From Halomonas sp. GD1P12 (GTDB lineage Bacteria > Pseudomonadota > Gammaproteobacteria > Pseudomonadales > Halomonadaceae): 64,000 nt of DNA. This document shows, in pieces, positions 26,340-34,943 of the stretch. The first letter of the stretch is position 1. Each line of letters starts with the position of its first letter. Position numbers and translations under genes: made by a program. Where the stretch lies: the NCBI RefSeq assembly GCF_025725645.1, contig NZ_CP107007.1:3596001-3660000 (forward strand), read 5' to 3'. The notes under the pieces are model-generated. The model was not told the origin of the DNA and did no database searches. It saw only the letters and a list, made by a program, of their open reading frames with translations.

Positions 26340-28088
26340 CTAGCGGCCCTGGGACAGCGCCATGCGCGCCGCGCGCCCCCGGCCTTTCGGGCGCACCAGC
26401 CAGAAGCCGACGCCGCCGGCCAGCAATAACATGGCGCCGCAGCCAATGGCCAGACCAAAAGCGCCCTGCACTGCCCCGGCGCTCAGGCCGAACTGCGCGG
26501 CGAAGCCGTCGAGGGTCACCGCGTACTGGCGCCACAGGAACACGCCGATGGCCACCCCGGAGAGCATGGTGCACAGCGCAATCAAGCGTGTGCCGGAGAC
26601 CCAGCCGCTGACGCTTTGGGCGTCGAACGTGTGCAGGAACGCCCGGTACTCGCGCTCGGCCGGGCTTACGCGAGTCATCCGGGAGGCGATGGCGATGGCA
26701 ATGAGTGCCATCAGCGTGCTGAGAAGCACCGGGTGCAGATAGACCGGAAGCGAGAGCCATTCGGCCTGCACCATCAGCGAGATGATGACATTACCGACAA
26801 AGCCCACCGCCAGACCCCAGCCGGCGCCGGCGGCGGTGATGCGCGTGCTCCAGATGCTCAGAAGCGCTACCGGCCCCCAGGAGGAGGCGAAGAGCGTGGC
26901 GGCGAACCACACCACCGACATCACCGCCGGCGGCTGAAACAGCGCCAGAATCAGCGCGATCAGGCCGGCGGCGAGCACGGCCAGGCGGCTTTTACGCATC
27001 GCCGAGGCCTCGTCTTTCGAGGCGGCCAGAATGTCGTTGGAGATGCTGAAGCCGATGATCGACAGAAACGTCGAGCACGACGAGAGCCCGGCGGCGAACA
27101 CGCCGGTCAAAATCACCACGCCAAGCCAGGTCGGCAGAATATTGAGCGCCACCCAGATCATCGAGCGCTCCGGGTCGAGGCTCGTGTCGTAAAGATTGAT
27201 CGCCGCCCCGGTCACCATCATCAGCGCGTAGAACACGGCCAGCGCCACCGCGGTCAGCATCGCCGAGCGCATCACCACGTGCTCGTTGCGCGCCATCAGG
27301 TAGCGGCTCGACTGCCAGGGGCTCGCCGCCAGCACCGCCGCCCACACAAGGCCCAGCGTCAGACCCCAGGCCAGCGCTTCGCCGGGCGAGGAGAACGTGG
27401 CGTCCGGCCCTTCCAGCACGCCGTGCCACAGCGCGATGCCGGGCTTGTCGGTCTGGGTCAAAAGCCCCTCGACCACGCCGCTCCAGCCGCCCAGGTCATT
27501 GATGACGTAGAGCGAGCCGCCGAGGGCGGCCAGCGAGAAGATCACGAACATGATGGTGTCGGTGAGCATGACGCCGGGCGAGCCGGAGTAGAGGATGAAG
27601 CCGGTGTAGGTCGCCCACACCAGCACCAGCCCCACCCAGTAGGGCATGCCGGTGAGCTCGGCAAACATGATGCCCGCGCCCTGCATCACGCCCAACAGAT
27701 ACGCACCCAGGCCGATGATGGTGGTCAGCCCCGCAATCACCTGCACCTTGCGCGAGGCAAAGCGCTTGCCAAAAAATTCCGGCACCGTGTTGGCGCCGCT
27801 GCGGCGCAAATAGCGCCCGAACACCAGCGCCCCCAACAGGCACCCGGAGGTGCTGACCGCGGCGAAGATCAGCATGACGAACGGATAGCCCTGGTAGGCA
27901 AAGCCGGTTTCACCGAGAAAGGCGCTGGTGCTGAGATAGCTTGCCACCAGCGTGCCCAGAATGAAGAAGGTCGGCGCGTTGCGCCCGGCGACCAGATAGT
28001 CGTCCAGGCCCTTGACGCGCCGGCCGGCCAGATGGCCGATGACGAAGTAGCCGATCAGGCTCAGCAGTATCGCGACGGTGTAGATCAT
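26340..28088 (-). CDS. Sodium:solute symporter (SSS) family protein
   Basis: A 582-residue inner-membrane transporter with about 13 helices. The N-terminal region has the SSS hallmarks (GLDDYLVAGRNAP, then SAFLGETGFAYQGYPF) and a later core segment (GVFAAGLSSCSTFLSIIGFS) that contributes to the sodium site. It belongs to the wider solute/proline/pantothenate group; the substrate cannot be assigned. Its place between the dgc and gbc blocks suggests import of a related nitrogen compound, but this is only context. Confidence 0.87.
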   Translation of the reverse strand: MIYTVAILLSLIGYFVIGHLAGRRVKGLDDYLVAGRNAPTFFILGTLVASYLSTSAFLGETGFAYQGYPFVMLIFAAVSTSGCLLGALVFGRYLRRSGANTVPEFFGKRFASRKVQVIAGLTTIIGLGAYLLGVMQGAGIMFAELTGMPYWVGLVLVWATYTGFILYSGSPGVMLTDTIMFVIFSLAALGGSLYVINDLGGWSGVVEGLLTQTDKPGIALWHGVLEGPDATFSSPGEALAWGLTLGLVWAAVLAASPWQSSRYLMARNEHVVMRSAMLTAVALAVFYALMMVTGAAINLYDTSLDPERSMIWVALNILPTWLGVVILTGVFAAGLSSCSTFLSIIGFSISNDILAASKDEASAMRKSRLAVLAAGLIALILALFQPPAVMSVVWFAATLFASSWGPVALLSIWSTRITAAGAGWGLAVGFVGNVIISLMVQAEWLSLPVYLHPVLLSTLMALIAIAIASRMTRVSPAEREYRAFLHTFDAQSVSGWVSGTRLIALCTMLSGVAIGVFLWRQYAVTLDGFAAQFGLSAGAVQGAFGLAIGCGAMLLLAGGVGFWLVRPKGRGRAARMALSQGR

Positions 28089-28241
28089 GAGTGCAGCCGT
28101 TAAGTTGTTGATATTTTAGTTGTTGAGATTGTTGAGGCGCAGACAGCGCCTGCGCATTCCCTGCCTGCATGATGCAGCGCTTTATAAGCCGCCTCTTAGC
28201 TAACCGCGCCAGCGGATGCCGAAATTACGACACTCGATAAC

Positions 28242-28272
28242 GCCAAAAGGCGCCGAGAAGGCGCCTTTTGGC
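28242..28272. terminator. Terminator after the BCCT gene
   Basis: A perfect 13-bp stem, GCCAAAAGGCGCC / GGCGCCTTTTGGC with a 5-nt loop, has T-rich stem ends on both strands. It separates the BCCT gene from the symporter gene downstream. Confidence 0.8.
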
Positions 28273-28288
28273 TCACACTGTCCCGCTG

Positions 28289-29866
28289 CTATCCCGCCAT
28301 GCGCGGTACGGCGTTCAACTCCCGCCACTCCTTCTGTAGCCCCATGAACAGGCTTGCGCACATTAGCAAGAGCACCAGCGTAAAGGGCAGGCCCGTGGCC
28401 ACGGCGCCGGCCTGCAGCGCGGTCAGCGCGGTGCTGCCGCCACCGTAAAGCAGCACGCCGGCGATCACGCCTTCGAGCGCGGCCCAGAACACCCGCTGGC
28501 CTTTCGGCGCGTCGGTCTTACCGCCGGCGGTGATGCTGTCGATCACGAGCGACCCCGAGTCCGACGAGGTGATGAAGAACACCAGCACCAGCACGATGGC
28601 GAGTGTCGAGGTGATCGACGTCAGCGGCAGCTGCTCGAGCATGTGGAACATGGCAAGCGAAACATCAGAGATACCATTGGAAAGCTCGCCGATACCGTTT
28701 TCCGCCTGGAACAAGGCCGTTCCGCCGAAGGCGCTCATCCACACCAGCGTGACCAGCGTCGGCACCAGCAGCACTGCGACCAGAAACTCGCGCACCGTGC
28801 GGCCTTTCGATACCCGTGCGATGAACATGCCCACGAACGGTGACCAGGAGATCCACCAGGCCCAGTAGAAGATGGTCCAGCCGTGGTACCAGGTGTCGTC
28901 GTCGCGGCCAACCCAGTTCGACAGCGGCAGCAGGTGGCTGGCGTAGTCGACCGCCGTGGTGCCGATGCCGGTCAGGATCGCCAGCGTCGGGCCGGCAGCG
29001 ATCACGAAGATCAGCAGAATGGCGGCGATCACCATGTTGATGTTCGAAAAGAGCTTCACCCCGCCGTCGAGCCCGCGCCAGACCGAAATCAGCGCGATCA
29101 CCGTGACCACCACGATGATCGCGAGCTGCGTGCCGATGGTGTTGGGCGTGTCGAACAGGTATGCCATGCCGCTGGCCGCCTGGGTGGCGCCGAAGCCCAG
29201 CGACGTCGCCAGGCCGAAGATGGTCGCCAGCACCGCGAGGATATCGATGACGTGCCCTGCCCAGCCGCGGGTACGCTCGCCCAGAATCGGGTAGAACGCC
29301 GAGCGCAGCGTCAGCGGCAGCCCTCGGTTATAGGCGAAAAACGCCAGCGACAGCCCGACCACGGCGTAGATCGCCCAGGGATGCAGCCCCCAGTGGAACA
29401 TGGTCGCGCCCATCGCCGCGCTCGCGCCTTCCGGCGTGTTGGCGGGCGTATTCAGCGGCGTGCCGTACCAGTCGGTGTAGTAGGCCACCGGCTCCGCCAC
29501 GCTCCAGAACATCAGCCCGATACCCATGCCGGCGGCGAACAGCATCGCAAACCAGGAGGTGCGCGAGTACTCGGGCTTGGCCTCCTGACCGCCGAGGCGA
29601 ATGCGCCCCAGCGGTAAAAAGATCAGCATCAAGCAGAAGATGACGAAGACGTTGCCCGCGATCATGAACAGCCAGTCGAAGTGCTCGATCGACCAGTTCT
29701 TGGCAAGCCCCAGCTGAGCATTGGCCGCGTCGGGATAGACCAGCGCGTAGAGAATGAACAGCAAAATGGCGAGTGCGGAGAGGGGAAAGACGGGGTTATG
29801 AAAATCCAACCCCATGACCTGCTTGTTGTCCTGGCCGGGCGCCAGAACAGGTTCCTCGTGGTTCAT
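28289..29866 (-). CDS. BCCT-family betaine/choline/carnitine transporter
   Basis: A 525-residue inner-membrane protein with 12 predicted helices. The glycine-rich stretch GMGIGLMFWSVAEP in TM3 and the tryptophan-rich TM8 segment (FYWAWWISWSPFVGMFIARV) are diagnostic of BCCT carriers. The MGIG stretch resembles sodium-coupled BetP. Termini are short, without the long regulatory tails of BetP or BetT, so it may feed catabolism rather than osmoprotection. It lies beside gbcA and is the likely betaine (or choline) entry route for this block. Confidence 0.92.
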   Translation of the reverse strand: MNHEEPVLAPGQDNKQVMGLDFHNPVFPLSALAILLFILYALVYPDAANAQLGLAKNWSIEHFDWLFMIAGNVFVIFCLMLIFLPLGRIRLGGQEAKPEYSRTSWFAMLFAAGMGIGLMFWSVAEPVAYYTDWYGTPLNTPANTPEGASAAMGATMFHWGLHPWAIYAVVGLSLAFFAYNRGLPLTLRSAFYPILGERTRGWAGHVIDILAVLATIFGLATSLGFGATQAASGMAYLFDTPNTIGTQLAIIVVVTVIALISVWRGLDGGVKLFSNINMVIAAILLIFVIAAGPTLAILTGIGTTAVDYASHLLPLSNWVGRDDDTWYHGWTIFYWAWWISWSPFVGMFIARVSKGRTVREFLVAVLLVPTLVTLVWMSAFGGTALFQAENGIGELSNGISDVSLAMFHMLEQLPLTSITSTLAIVLVLVFFITSSDSGSLVIDSITAGGKTDAPKGQRVFWAALEGVIAGVLLYGGGSTALTALQAGAVATGLPFTLVLLLMCASLFMGLQKEWRELNAVPRMAG

Positions 29867-29976
29867 AGGTTGTCCTCAGGTTTTAATCTTTATTATTTGA
29901 CGCGGTGCGCCATCGCCGGACACGGCTTGTAAATTCTTGAGCGAGACGGCCCCGTTTGATTGCCCAAAACCGACCT

Positions 29977-30001
29977 CGACGTAGCTAAAGCCGCGTTCGA
30001 C
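29977..30001. promoter_or_regulatory. Weak candidate GbdR site upstream of the BCCT gene
   Basis: Two CGAC half-sites at 29977 and 29998 are exactly 21 bp apart, with CTAA after the first as in the gbcA/gbcB site. The element lies about 110 bp upstream of the BCCT start and 80 bp upstream of the small gene at 30083. Confidence 0.35.
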
Positions 30002-30082
30002 AGCCGCTGCGGCGCGCTATTTTGCGTACACTAAGCGACCGACCCGCGCCCCTTCGCGGTTCCTCACAAAAGGAGTGCAGCC

Positions 30083-30316
30083 ATGATGATTGTCGATTTG
30101 GTCGATGGGGATGATTTTCGCGCGCGCCTCATTGCGCTGGGGATCGACCTTCCCGCTAACGCCGACCCGGACGAAAGCGCGCGGCTGGCCGCCAGTGCGC
30201 ACAAGGCCGTGCCCGTCGACGGGCTCCCGGCGCTCGTCGACGAGCTCACACGCCTCCAGGACATCGTGCTGCCCGCGGTGCGAGAGGCCATCGAGCGCCA
30301 CCTGGCACATCTTTAG
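30083..30316 (+). CDS. Small conserved-looking protein, function unknown
   Basis: A 77-residue acidic protein, predicted soluble and helical, with no cysteine, signal peptide or membrane segment. It is not recognised. It has a good ribosome site (AAAAGGAGTGCAGCC before the ATG) and coding-like third-position GC. It is transcribed divergently from the BCCT gene and converges on gbcA. The C-terminal half (LPALVDELTRLQDIVLPAVRE) looks like a helical bundle or dimerisation segment. A link to betaine use is suggested only by position. Confidence 0.65.
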   Translation: MMIVDLVDGDDFRARLIALGIDLPANADPDESARLAASAHKAVPVDGLPALVDELTRLQDIVLPAVREAIERHLAHL

Positions 30317-30342
30317 ACGCGCCGTTTGTGCCCATTGAAGGC

Positions 30343-30409
30343 AAAAAAACGGGCCGTGTGAGTGATCACACGGCCCGTTGGGGTGCCGGCCGCCTAACGC
30401 GGCGGCCGG
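30343..30409 (-). terminator. Terminator region after gbcA
   Basis: Two hairpins follow the gbcA stop. The first met has a 9-bp stem, CCGGCCGCC / GGCGGCCGG (30386-30409). The second has a 13-bp stem, ACGGGCCGTGTGA / TCACACGGCCCGT (30349-30378), and on the minus strand is followed by TTTTTT. Confidence 0.85.
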
Positions 30410-30421
30410 TGGCCAGACGCC

Positions 30422-31714
30422 TTAGCCCTGCGCCTTGGCAAGCGTCAGCGACGCGCCTTCGCTTCCCAGATTCTCCAGCAGGCGATCGGCGTACCAGTTG
30501 ACGAAGTCGATCACGCCGAACTCGTAGGTTTCGGAGTACGGGCCGGGCTGGTAGGCCTTTGAGTTGATACCACGCTGGTTCTCTTCGGCAAGCTTGCGGT
30601 CCTGATCGTTGGTGGCGTCCCACACGCGGCGCATATTCTCCGGGTCGTAATCCACACCCTCGACCGCGTCCTTGTGCACCAGCCACTTGGTGGTGACCAT
30701 GGTCTGCTGCGGCCCCAAGGGCAGCACGCGGAATACGATCGAGTGATCGCCCATGAAGTGGTTCCAGGAGTTGGGCAGGTGCAGGATACGAAGCGAGCCC
30801 ATGTCCGGGCTGGTCAGTCGGCCCATCAGCTTGTTGCAGGCGGGCTTGCCGTCCATGGTCATGGAGACCACGCCGTCGAGCAGCGGTGTGCGCGTAATGC
30901 GGTTGCGGCTACCAAAGCGCTTGAGCTGCCAGGGCACCTGCTCGCCGTTCCAGTCGTTTTGCTTGCGGGCGACCAGGTCCTTGTACTTGTCGGTGGCGCG
31001 CGGGTCTTCGGTGTCGTCGAACTCCATCAGCGAGTTCAGAAGCTCCGGATGCGAGCCGTTGCAGTGATAGCACTCGCGGTTGTTCTCGATCACGAGCTTC
31101 CAGTTCGCCTGCTCGACGATGCTGGACTCCACCGCCACCTTGACGTTGTCCATCTGGTAGGGCTCGAGGTAGTGCTCGAGCGTGACCAGGAAATCGTCGA
31201 TCGACGACGGGTTCTCGGAGAGATTGATGAACACGAAGCCGCCAGCGGTGCGCACGTGCACCGGCTTCAGGCCGAACTGGTTCAGATCGAAGTTGGTGCC
31301 CATGTCGCTGCCGGCAAACAAGAGCCGCCCGTCGAGCTCATAGGTCCACTGGTGGTAGGGGCACACGAGCTTGGCGACCTTGCCCTTGTCGGTGGTGCAA
31401 AGCCTTGAGCCGCGGTGGCGGCAGACGTTATGAAAGGCGTGAATCTGACCTTCGCCGCCGCGCACGATGACGATCGGGTTGTTGCCGATCTCGAGGGTCA
31501 TGAAGTTGCCCTTGGCCGGAATCTCGCAGCTCATGCCCGCGAACAGCCACTCCTTCTCGAAGATCTCTTCCATGTCGAGCGCGAACAGCCGCGCGTCGTT
31601 GTAAAACGGCTGCGGCAGGGAGTAGGTGCGCGCCCGTGACTCGAGCATCTCGACCGTCTCTTCACGCATGGCGGCCAGCGGATCGTTTTGGGTGTAGTCC
31701 GACGAATTGTTCAT
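30422..31714 (-). CDS. gbcA: Glycine betaine monooxygenase, Rieske oxygenase subunit GbcA
   Basis: GbcA hydroxylates a methyl group of glycine betaine, giving dimethylglycine and formaldehyde, with electrons from GbcB. The 430-residue protein has a Rieske [2Fe-2S] site (C98-x-H100 in CRHRG and C118-x2-H121 in CPYH) and a mononuclear iron site with H217 and H222 in NRECYHCNGSH. The ATG at 31714 follows AAGGAT; an upstream in-frame extension to 31771 lacks a good start. It is divergent from gbcB, and the shared 366-bp gap carries a candidate GbdR operator. Confidence 0.94.
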   Translation of the reverse strand: MNNSSDYTQNDPLAAMREETVEMLESRARTYSLPQPFYNDARLFALDMEEIFEKEWLFAGMSCEIPAKGNFMTLEIGNNPIVIVRGGEGQIHAFHNVCRHRGSRLCTTDKGKVAKLVCPYHQWTYELDGRLLFAGSDMGTNFDLNQFGLKPVHVRTAGGFVFINLSENPSSIDDFLVTLEHYLEPYQMDNVKVAVESSIVEQANWKLVIENNRECYHCNGSHPELLNSLMEFDDTEDPRATDKYKDLVARKQNDWNGEQVPWQLKRFGSRNRITRTPLLDGVVSMTMDGKPACNKLMGRLTSPDMGSLRILHLPNSWNHFMGDHSIVFRVLPLGPQQTMVTTKWLVHKDAVEGVDYDPENMRRVWDATNDQDRKLAEENQRGINSKAYQPGPYSETYEFGVIDFVNWYADRLLENLGSEGASLTLAKAQG

Positions 31715-32080
31715 ACCAGATATCCTTTTAAACCCGCCGGCCTCGAGGGCGGCGACACAGTCATTGACCAAACTACGTTGTCTTGTTGTTAAGTGGCGTC
31801 ACCAGGCGTTGTACGGGCGCGCAGCGATGGCGTCATTATGGGGTGGATTGTGGTGCAGGGTGTCGATGCCGAGTTATCTGCCGACGACATCGCTAAGCGT
31901 GCCGACGACGTGAAAACCGATTTGTAACGCCCGCGGGGTGGCGCAAGACAAGTGCGTGTCGCTAACAGGTAAGCCGTCGCCCAAACGCGTACCCAGAATG
32001 CAGGGGAATGGTGCTGGACCGTGCCAGCAAGGACGGACCCGGTGAAGGCAACGTGCAAGCTCGGCCATATTGAGATAACG
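31715..32080. other. Divergent gbcA-gbcB promoter region
   Basis: This 366-bp non-coding region must drive gbcA leftward and gbcB rightward. It holds the 21-bp-spaced repeat described at 31872. No other gene or hairpin of note was seen. Confidence 0.6.
31872..31912. promoter_or_regulatory. Candidate GbdR operator between gbcA and gbcB
   Basis: TGCCGACGAC occurs twice (31879 and 31900), exactly 21 bp apart, as expected for AraC-type binding to one DNA face. The first half with its left flank, AGTTATCTGCCGACGACATC, matches the fdhA/glyA region at 34696 at 17 of 21 positions (ending in G). It lies about 158 bp from gbcA and 169 bp from gbcB. Confidence 0.55.
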
Positions 32081-33187
32081 ATGACAATGAATTTCTACAA
32101 CCCCGTCACGACCCAAACCTGGACCAACGGCCGCCACCACGTGCGCTGTGTAAAAATGATCCAGGAGACCTGGGACGTTCGCACGTTCTGTTTCATGGCC
32201 GAACAGCCCGTGCTGTTCTTCTTCAAACCGGGCCAGTTCGTGACCCTGGAGCTCGAGATCGACGGCCAGCAGGTCATGCGCTCCTACACCATTTCGAGCT
32301 CGCCTTCGATTCCCTACAGCTTCTCGATCACGGTCAAGCAGGTGCCCGGTGGCTACGTCTCCAACTGGCTGCACGCCAACCTGAAGGTGGGCGACGAACT
32401 GGTGGTCCACGGGCCGGTGGGCAACTTCAACTCCATCGACTACCCGGCCGAGAAGGTGCTGTTCCTTTCCGGCGGCGTGGGCATCACGCCGCTGATGTCG
32501 ATGACGCGCTGGTTCTTCGATACCAACGCCAACGTCGACGTCGAGTTCATCCACAGCGCCCGCGCGCCGCGCGATGTCATCTATCACCGCGAGCTGGTGC
32601 ACATGTTCTCGCGTATCCCCGAGTTCAAGCTGCATATCGTCTGCGAGAAAAAGGACGACATCGGCGAGGCCTGGGCGGGCTATCGCGGCTTTTTGACCCA
32701 GCCGATGCTCGAGATGATGGCGCCGGACTACCTCGAGCGCGAGATCTTCTGCTGCGGCCCCGTGCCCTACATGAACGCCATCAAGGAGATCCTGCGCGCC
32801 AACAACTTCAACATGGATCACTACCATGACGAGGTGTTCGGCGCGACCCCGGCGGACGTCAAGGAGGACGTGCTCGAGCTTGCCGAGCAGGCCGAGGTAG
32901 AGGCCGAAATGGCCGAGCCGGAAGACCTGCTCAACGTCGAGTTCGCCCAGTCGAACAAGAGCGTGCGCATCCAGCCCGGCGAAACCGTTCACGCGGCGGC
33001 GGCCAAGCTCGGCCTGCACATTCCCAAGGCGTGCGGTATGGGCATCTGCGGCACCTGCCGCGTGGCGCTCAAATCCGGCGAGGTGGAGATGGAGCACAAC
33101 GGCGGCATCACCGACGAGGACATCGAAGAGGGCTACATCCTCACCTGCTGCAGCCGGCCCAAGAGCAGTTTGGTCATCGATTTCTAA
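32081..33187 (+). CDS. gbcB: Glycine betaine monooxygenase reductase GbcB
   Basis: GbcB supplies NAD(P)H electrons to GbcA. The 368-residue protein has a ferredoxin-reductase FAD domain (RSYTISSSPS near 66, about 1-105), an NAD domain (LFLSGGVGITPLMSM near 127, then FCCGPVPYM) and a C-terminal plant-type [2Fe-2S] domain (ACGMGICGTCRVAL, with a last cysteine in LTCCSRP). The start is ATG at 32081, with ATG 32087 as an alternative; the ribosome site (GAGAT) is weak. A strong terminator follows. Confidence 0.93.
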   Translation: MTMNFYNPVTTQTWTNGRHHVRCVKMIQETWDVRTFCFMAEQPVLFFFKPGQFVTLELEIDGQQVMRSYTISSSPSIPYSFSITVKQVPGGYVSNWLHANLKVGDELVVHGPVGNFNSIDYPAEKVLFLSGGVGITPLMSMTRWFFDTNANVDVEFIHSARAPRDVIYHRELVHMFSRIPEFKLHIVCEKKDDIGEAWAGYRGFLTQPMLEMMAPDYLEREIFCCGPVPYMNAIKEILRANNFNMDHYHDEVFGATPADVKEDVLELAEQAEVEAEMAEPEDLLNVEFAQSNKSVRIQPGETVHAAAAKLGLHIPKACGMGICGTCRVALKSGEVEMEHNGGITDEDIEEGYILTCCSRPKSSLVIDF

Positions 33188-33210
33188 ATTCTACTAACCA
33201 CCGGCTTCTC

Positions 33211-33243
33211 AAGCGGATACCGCCACGCGGTGTCCGCTTTTTT
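33211..33243 (+). terminator. Terminator after gbcB
   Basis: A 12-bp stem, AGCGGATACCGC / GCGGTGTCCGCT (one G-T pair, loop CAC), is followed by a T6 run. Confidence 0.85.
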
Positions 33244-33286
33244 GTGTCGCATTTCAGGCCCTTGAGATATTGGCTTTGACGCAATG

Positions 33287-33316
33287 AAAAACGCCCGGGG
33301 CGTGAGCCCCGGGCGT
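33287..33316 (-). terminator. Terminator after fdhA
   Basis: An 11-bp stem, ACGCCCGGGGC / GCCCCGGGCGT with loop GTGA on the plus strand, is followed on the minus strand by a T run (33287-33290). Confidence 0.85.
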
Positions 33317-33347
33317 CGTTGTCACCGCACGCGTGCAGTTTGGCGCA

Positions 33348-34535
33348 TCAGGCGGCGCCGAGCAGCCCGTGCGGGTCGAGGACGAACTTGCTCGCCACGC
33401 CCTGGTCGAACTGCTCGTAACCGCTGGGCGCGTCTTCAAGCGAGATCACCTGAGCGTTGACGATTTCGGCGATGTTCAGGCGCCCGTGCAAAATCGCCTG
33501 CATCAGCTGGCGGTTGTACTGCACCACCGGGGTCTGGCCGGTGTGGAAGGAGAGCCCTTTCGCCCAGCCTTGGCCAAAGCGCAGACTGAGGCTGCCGGTT
33601 TGCGCGGCCTTCTCTGCCGCACCCGGGTCTTCGGTGACATAGAGGCCGGGAATGCCGATGGAGCCGCCTTCGCGAGTCACTTCCATCATCTGGTTGAGCA
33701 CCACCGCCGGCTGCTCCTTGCCGCTATGGCCCACCGCCTCGAAGCCTACCGCGTCGATGGCGCTGTCCACGCTCGGCTCGCCGACCACCGCGGCAATCAT
33801 TTCGCCCAGGCGATCGTGCTGGGAGAGATCGATCGGCACGAAGCCCATCTTGCGCGCATGCTCGAGGCGCGCCTTGTTGAAGTCGCCGATCATGACGACC
33901 GCCGCGCCGAGAAGACGCGCCGAAGCCGCCGCGGCCAAACCCACCGGGCCGGCACCGGCGACGTACACCGTGGAGCCCGCACCGACGCCGGCTTTCAACG
34001 CGCCGTGGAAGCCGGTGGGCAGAATGTCGCTCAACATGGTCAGATCGCGAATCTGGTTCATGGCCTGGTCGCGGTCCGGGAATTTCAGCAGATTGAAATC
34101 GGCGTAGGGCACCATGACGTAGTGCGCCTGGCCGCCGACCCAGCCGCCCATGTCGACATAGCCGTAGGCGCCGCCGGCGCGGTCGTCGTTGACGTGCAGG
34201 CAAAGGCCGGTGTGGCCTTCCTTACAGGTACGGCAGCGCCCGCAGGCGACGTTGAACGGCACGGAGACGATGTCGCCGATACTCAGAAACTCGACGCCCT
34301 TGCCCTTCTCGATCACCTCACCGGTGATCTCGTGGCCCAGCACCATGCCTTTCGGGGCGGTGGTGCGCCCGCGCACCATGTGCTGGTCGGAGCCGCAGAT
34401 ATTGGTCGATACGACTTTCAAAATGACGCCGTGGTCGATGGGCTTGCCGTTGGGGGTTTCCATTTTCGGGTAGTCGATGTTCTGGACCTCGACCTTGCCG
34501 TCACCGACATAGACAACACCGCGATTGTTGGACAT
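33348..34535 (-). CDS. fdhA: Glutathione-independent formaldehyde dehydrogenase
   Basis: FdhA is a zinc- and NAD-dependent medium-chain dehydrogenase that oxidises the formaldehyde released by the demethylases to formate. The 395-residue protein matches the Pseudomonas putida enzyme type. It has the catalytic zinc residues in CGSDQH and GHEITGE, the structural zinc cysteines in CGRCRTCKEGHTGLC, and an NAD fold GAGPVGLAAAASARLLGA. The ATG follows GAGAGGAT. It diverges from glyA and shares with it a 408-bp regulatory region. Confidence 0.94.
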   Translation of the reverse strand: MSNNRGVVYVGDGKVEVQNIDYPKMETPNGKPIDHGVILKVVSTNICGSDQHMVRGRTTAPKGMVLGHEITGEVIEKGKGVEFLSIGDIVSVPFNVACGRCRTCKEGHTGLCLHVNDDRAGGAYGYVDMGGWVGGQAHYVMVPYADFNLLKFPDRDQAMNQIRDLTMLSDILPTGFHGALKAGVGAGSTVYVAGAGPVGLAAAASARLLGAAVVMIGDFNKARLEHARKMGFVPIDLSQHDRLGEMIAAVVGEPSVDSAIDAVGFEAVGHSGKEQPAVVLNQMMEVTREGGSIGIPGLYVTEDPGAAEKAAQTGSLSLRFGQGWAKGLSFHTGQTPVVQYNRQLMQAILHGRLNIAEIVNAQVISLEDAPSGYEQFDQGVASKFVLDPHGLLGAA

Positions 34536-34943
34536 GGATAATCCTCTCTTCCGGGTGCGGCCGCGATTATGAGTCGCGCTGCATCGTTATTCTTGAGTGA
34601 AACTGGCGTGTTTGACGCAATCCCGACGGCAAGCGCCGACGATCCGCCAAACGGCATCAGGTGCCGCTTCAGCATGGTTGATTCGCGCGCGGATAAGTTA
34701 CCCACAGACGACATCGAACGGCGGATGGGCGACCTGTTTCGGCACGCGTCACGATTTTGTCGTAAATGTCGCAAATACGCCGAGCGGTGACGTGGGCAAG
34801 CATCTTGGGGGCAAGGCCCGGCGATACTATCGCGGCATGATAGCGTCGCAAGCCCATCCCAACGCGCGGCGCTAACAAACGCCTGGACCGGATACAGACC
34901 GATCGATCTCAGACAGAACAACGCGACTAGCCTGGAGACCCAG
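34536..34943. other. Divergent fdhA-glyA promoter region
   Basis: This 408-bp non-coding region serves fdhA and the glyA-soxBDAG-purU transcript. It carries the candidate GbdR element at 34696-34736. Short frames inside it lack ribosome sites and recognisable products. Confidence 0.6.
34696..34736. promoter_or_regulatory. Candidate GbdR operator between fdhA and glyA
   Basis: This 41-bp element begins AGTTACCCACAGACGACATC and repeats CGAC 21 bp later. The first half matches the gbcA/gbcB element at 17 of 21 positions and the second half at about 10 of 20. It is about 160 bp from fdhA and 208 bp from glyA. Confidence 0.55.

Noticed and set aside
34569..34878. Short open frames between fdhA and glyA.
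   Set aside because: They overlap the candidate operator, lack ribosome sites and do not look like proteins.
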